The position numbers were made by a program, and so were the translations under genes. This document shows positions 60,720 through 64,000 of a stretch of 64,000 bases of DNA, piece after piece. Under the pieces are notes generated by a model. The model searched no databases. It was not told the origin of the DNA and saw nothing but the letters and a program-made list of their open reading frames with translations. Position 1 is the first letter of the stretch, and each line of letters starts with the position of its first letter. Source of the stretch: an uncultured Lachnospiraceae bacterium (lineage in GTDB: Bacteria; Bacillota; Clostridia; Lachnospirales; Lachnospiraceae); the NCBI GenBank assembly GCA_947625775.1, contig CANQPM010000005.1, positions 162,840-226,839 on the forward strand, in the 5' to 3' direction.

Positions 60720-62015
60720 ATGAACAGTCAAACCATCAGCACACAAATACCTGTAAACACAAGGACAGTAGGAAAGCCGAGCGGCATATACATACTCTAT
60801 CTCGAAGACTATGTATATACATTTATGAAAAAGCTTCTCGCAGAAAAGGCAGAGACAAACGACGACGCATGCGAAATATCCCTGTTCGGAAAACGTTTCG
60901 ACGAGGAAGGCAGAAGCCTGCTCGTCATTTCTGGCGCGGCACAGAACCCGTTCCCCGAGGAAAAGGGCAGGCAGTCATTCCCGAGCTGCTCATTCTTGGG
61001 AAATGCAAAAATTGAAACAAATAAGGATTTCCGTCTCAGGCTTGAAGTGTCAATCAAAAATACAAATATCATACTTGACGACTTCTATATTTATTACGAC
61101 CAGAATGACGAAATGCAGAATTATCTCATAGACTGGAACCTAAACCATAAATCAGCGCAGAACGAAGACGAAACGCAGGCAATCAGACAGAAAAAGGTGA
61201 ATGTCCGCGCGGAGTCAGATGATGCAGTGCGCTACGGCAGGCTTGCGCAGGCATATAACCGCGAGGAGGCGCGCGTAAGCTTCATTTGGAACGTAATGAA
61301 TATATTATGCTTAGGCTTAGTGCTGTGCATAATGGTATATGGCATTATTTCCATAAATAATTATCAAAAAATGAAAAGCATGGAAAAAACCATAGATTAC
61401 TGTCTTGCGCTAATCACAGACAATATACAGCTGAGCGGCGCCAAGCCTGTAAATTCAGGCACAGCCGCCCCAGAAGACGGGCAGTATGAGAGATTTGTTG
61501 GACAGACAGGGGAGACAGCCGAAGCCGCTGCGCAGCCCGCCCCAGAAGAAGCATCATCAGCCGAGCTCCAGCCCGTGTCGCAAGACACGTCTGCAGCCAC
61601 GGCATCACCAGATGAGCCCCAGCCCGAGCCGCAGGACACGGACACAGCCACAGCCACGGCATCATCAACCGAGCCCCAGCCCACGTCGCAGGACACGGAC
61701 ACAGCCACGGCATCATCAACCGAACCTCAGCCCGCATCGCAGGATACAGCCACAGCCACAGCATCATCAGCCGCGTCACAACAGCAGTCCGAGCCAGAGG
61801 TAACACAGGCTTTAGTACAGCTCTCCCCCGAGACACCACAGGAGGAGGCGCAGCCGCCAGTGCCCCAATACTACATAATCCAACAGGGAGATACCCTAAG
61901 AACCATCAGCTATGACGTATATGGCACCTACAATATGGTAGACGAAATATGCCAATGGAATAAAATTGAAAATCCCGACAACATTCTTTATGGACAAAGG
62001 CTTTTACTTCCGTGA
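60720..62015 (+). CDS. membrane-anchored LysM protein with a repetitive Pro/Ser/Thr/Gln linker
   Basis: The 431-residue protein has a cytoplasmic N-terminal domain of about 190 residues (GIYILYLEDYVYTFMKKLL), one TM (about 196-218, VMNILCLGLVLCIMVYGIISI), a long linker (about 250-375) with EPQP-SQDT-ATASS repeats, and a C-terminal LysM domain (YYIIQQGDTLRTISYDVYG to GQRLLLP). LysM binds peptidoglycan, so the protein links the membrane to the wall; the cytoplasmic part is unrecognised. ATG 60720 has AGGAGG upstream. DUF5711 and CvpA genes follow on the same strand. Confidence 0.82.
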   Translation: MNSQTISTQIPVNTRTVGKPSGIYILYLEDYVYTFMKKLLAEKAETNDDACEISLFGKRFDEEGRSLLVISGAAQNPFPEEKGRQSFPSCSFLGNAKIETNKDFRLRLEVSIKNTNIILDDFYIYYDQNDEMQNYLIDWNLNHKSAQNEDETQAIRQKKVNVRAESDDAVRYGRLAQAYNREEARVSFIWNVMNILCLGLVLCIMVYGIISINNYQKMKSMEKTIDYCLALITDNIQLSGAKPVNSGTAAPEDGQYERFVGQTGETAEAAAQPAPEEASSAELQPVSQDTSAATASPDEPQPEPQDTDTATATASSTEPQPTSQDTDTATASSTEPQPASQDTATATASSAASQQQSEPEVTQALVQLSPETPQEEAQPPVPQYYIIQQGDTLRTISYDVYGTYNMVDEICQWNKIENPDNILYGQRLLLP

Positions 62016-62062
62016 AAAAAATGGTATACTATTTACTAACAATTAAAAAATGGAGTATACCA

Positions 62063-63301
62063 ATGGCTGAAATAAAAGATTTCAAGCGAAATCAATACCT
62101 TTTAAAAGGCACAAAAAACAATGCTGGCACAAACGGCGCGGAAGGTAACCACGAAAAAAAATCCTTTGACAGCATGGTCGCGCGCCACAGACAGCTGAAA
62201 ATCTACACAGTAATCGGAATACTGGCACTGGCAGGAATTTTCCTGATAGGTGCCTATTTCCATTGGAAAAGCATAATTTATACGGATTATGAGGTGCAGC
62301 AGCAAAGCAGCTGGGTTCGCGCGGGCGAGGCAAGCTGCATTAACCTTGACGGAATGCTCTTTACATACAGCAATGACGGCATGAGCTGCACCGATACCCG
62401 CGGCAATGTCATTTGGAACCAGACATACGAAATGCAGAACCCCATAATCAGAACCTGCAAAAAGACAATAGCAGTAGGCGATTACAACGGCAGGAGCATA
62501 TATGTATCAGACACACAGGGGAATCTGGGCACGATAAACACGACAATGCCAATACGCGATTTTTGCGTGTCGCTGAACGGCATAGTCGCGGCAGTGCTTG
62601 ACGACTCGACAGTCACGGCAATTTACCTGTACAGCACAGATGGCAGCGAGCTCGCCTACTTTAAAACGACGATGAGCGAATCGGGCTACCCGATAGCCAT
62701 AGACATTTCCGATGACGGCGCAAAAGTAGCAGTTTCCTATATAAAAGCGGAAGACGGCAATGTCTCGTCAAGCATAGGCTTTTATAATTTTTCGGCAGTA
62801 GGGCAGCAGGTTACGGACAACTTAGTCAGCGGCTACGGATATGCTGACGCAATAGTTCCGCTGGTTAATTTTATGAACAACGACACAATATTTGCTGCAG
62901 CCGACAACCGCATCATGTTCTACCGCGGCAGGCAAAAGCCCGAAAGCCTCGCGGAAATCCTTATTTCCGAGGAAATCCAAGGCATTTTTTATGATGAAAA
63001 TTATGTAGGGCTTGTATTTTTCGACAGCGCGGGAGAAAATACTTACAGGCTAGACGTATATAACACAGATGCTAAAAAGGTAAGCGAGCTGCATTTTGAC
63101 CTTGAGTACACGGACATAATATTTGACTCCACAGGACTGATAGTGCGCAGCGACAATGAGTGCATTATTTACGACTGGCAGGGCAGACTAAAATATGAAG
63201 GCGCTTTCAAGGAGCGCATCACCTGCCTCATACCCACAGGCAACATAGCAAGATATACATTAGTGACAGACGACGCCATACAGCAGATACAGCTGTATTG
63301 A
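62063..63301 (+). CDS. DUF5711-type membrane-anchored beta-propeller protein
   Basis: The 412-residue protein has a short cytoplasmic start, one TM (about 50-72, IYTVIGILALAGIFLIGAY) and an extracellular part that looks like repeated beta sheets of a WD/propeller type (YSNDGMSCTDTRGNVIWNQ, SISDDGAKVAVSYI-like segments). It resembles DUF5711 proteins of clostridia, whose function is unknown. ATG 62063 has GGAG upstream and is preferred over a start inside the previous gene. It lies between a LysM and a CvpA gene, suggesting an envelope role. Confidence 0.75.
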   Translation: MAEIKDFKRNQYLLKGTKNNAGTNGAEGNHEKKSFDSMVARHRQLKIYTVIGILALAGIFLIGAYFHWKSIIYTDYEVQQQSSWVRAGEASCINLDGMLFTYSNDGMSCTDTRGNVIWNQTYEMQNPIIRTCKKTIAVGDYNGRSIYVSDTQGNLGTINTTMPIRDFCVSLNGIVAAVLDDSTVTAIYLYSTDGSELAYFKTTMSESGYPIAIDISDDGAKVAVSYIKAEDGNVSSSIGFYNFSAVGQQVTDNLVSGYGYADAIVPLVNFMNNDTIFAAADNRIMFYRGRQKPESLAEILISEEIQGIFYDENYVGLVFFDSAGENTYRLDVYNTDAKKVSELHFDLEYTDIIFDSTGLIVRSDNECIIYDWQGRLKYEGAFKERITCLIPTGNIARYTLVTDDAIQQIQLY

Positions 63302-63324
63302 CGCCGCATTGGAGGTACACCGAC

Positions 63325-63801
63325 TTGGAAATAAACATTCTATTTATAATAGTAATCGCAGCCCTTGCTATAGGCGCCATATGGGGCGCGCACAGAGGAC
63401 TTTTGGAAAGCGTGATACGCATAATATCCTGCATATTAGGAATATTAGTGCTTGTAATAATAGCAAAAGGAATAGGCAGCTTCATTCAAGGCAGCTTTTT
63501 GAGCGTCGTTATGGCAGTGATACTTTTGACCGTCATAAGAATTATTCACAAGGTCATAAAGCTCATACTTGAATCCTTAAAGCTCGTAAGAGCGCTCCCC
63601 GCAGGTAAACTGGTGGACAGGCTCGCAGGAATGGCGCTGGGATTGATAGAGGCTCTCATAGTAATATGGGTGTTGTTCATTCTTATAGGAAGCTTTAACC
63701 TTCACAACTTAAATGCGTGGATAAACGAGCAGGTATCACAAAGCCGTTTCCTGTCATTAATATATGACACAAACTATATAGTGATGCTATTAAGACAGTA
63801 A
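63325..63801 (+). CDS. CvpA-family membrane protein
   Basis: The 158-residue protein has four hydrophobic helices and the CvpA pattern (FIIVIAALAIGAIWGAHRGLLESV, LVRALPAGKLVDRLAGMALGLIEALIVIWVLF). CvpA proteins were found through colicin V export and are linked to biofilm and envelope traits; mechanism is unknown. TTG 63325 with GGAGG 10 bases upstream is preferred; an ATG at 63298 overlapping the previous stop has no such site. It is the last gene of the block. Confidence 0.82.
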   Translation: MEINILFIIVIAALAIGAIWGAHRGLLESVIRIISCILGILVLVIIAKGIGSFIQGSFLSVVMAVILLTVIRIIHKVIKLILESLKLVRALPAGKLVDRLAGMALGLIEALIVIWVLFILIGSFNLHNLNAWINEQVSQSRFLSLIYDTNYIVMLLRQ

Positions 63802-63866
63802 TTTCCTAGTCAGATAAGCGCATAGAAAAAACTTGGGAAAAAATTAAAAAAATTGCCAAAATCCCC

Positions 63867-63895
63867 TTGACAAACGATAATTGCTATGATAATCT
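63867..63895 (+). promoter_or_regulatory. promoter near the window end
   Basis: TTGACA, 17 bases, TAATCT is followed by a second TTGACA at 63931 and a purine-rich leader to the end of the window. No gene starts before 64000. The style is that of a strong stable-RNA promoter, but no rRNA sequence is reached, so the target is unknown. Confidence 0.5.
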
Positions 63896-64000
63896 AATAA
63901 AGCTGTCGCTGATAAAGCACAGCAGCACCTTGACAAATAAACAGTAATGCAGACCTGAAAATTCTAAGAGAAAAGAAAGTTAAAGAGAAGTTCAGAGAAC

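Noticed and set aside
61414..61839. Long minus-strand frame opposite the LysM linker
   Set aside because: Repeat-derived shadow of the Pro/Ser/Thr linker.
63802..64000. Start of an rRNA operon
   Set aside because: Promoter-like sequences and a purine-rich leader are present, but no 16S sequence begins inside the window.

Overview
The window is chromosomal DNA of a low-to-moderate GC Firmicute, most likely a gut member of the class Clostridia, family Lachnospiraceae. The basis is the dnaX-ybaB-recR block, the many OmpR-type two-component systems paired with FtsX-type ABC exporters, reverse rubrerythrin, a group III-like 6-phosphofructokinase, strong AGGAGG ribosome sites, and NlpC/P60, CapA, DHHW and DUF4358 proteins of clostridial type. 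A degenerate chemoreceptor and a possible sigma-28 promoter hint at a motile lineage. No database search was possible, so genus is not called.

Layout. 1-6.6 kb: an Rpn-like PD-(D/E)XK protein, an unpaired response regulator, an SH3-NlpC/P60 hydrolase, a CapA protein, tRNA-Pro(CGG) and a cation/proton antiporter. 6.6-10.8 kb: a probable polymer O-acetylation operon (SGNH hydrolase, DUF4358 lipoprotein, MBOAT, DHHW protein). 10.8-11.0 kb: a long structured palindromic repeat with a relative at 55.4 kb. 11.1-16.9 kb: DUF2975 protein, XRE regulator, response regulator/kinase and an ABC exporter, with TACA-N4-TGTA operators. 17-28 kb: accessory genes (YdeI-like protein, lipoproteins, nitroreductase, MocR regulator, PIN toxin-antitoxin pair, truncated chemoreceptor, SprA-like protein, GH28). 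28.6-34.4 kb: DUF4097 protein, ABC ATPase, permease, regulator and kinase. 34.6-41.2 kb: a defence-like island with a DUF4143 ATPase, a Septu-like ATPase-HNH pair, a DUF262 protein and an AAA/PD-(D/E)XK protein. 41.3-46.3 kb: a complete Bce-type peptide-resistance module. 46.6-49.3 kb: a radical SAM/SPASM gene behind a promoter with a G13 tract, then a convergent class M sirtuin-macrodomain pair. 49.9-64 kb: mostly housekeeping genes (reverse rubrerythrin, kinase/regulator, RluA-type synthase, deacetylase, pfkA, dnaX, ybaB, recR, galM, LysM, DUF5711, CvpA) ending in a promoter-bearing leader.

How the parts work together. Three ABC exporter loci each sit with their own two-component system, which suggests a heavy investment in sensing and resisting cell-envelope peptides. 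Two of these loci share the same operator architecture: three half-sites 11 bp apart ahead of a -10 element. The main novelty candidates are (i) the three-gene ATPase-HNH-DUF262 cassette, bracketed by duplicated flank of the preceding ATPase gene, (ii) the pair of 167-bp palindromic elements whose stems differ by compensatory changes, and (iii) the poly-G promoter spacer that could make the radical SAM gene phase-variable.
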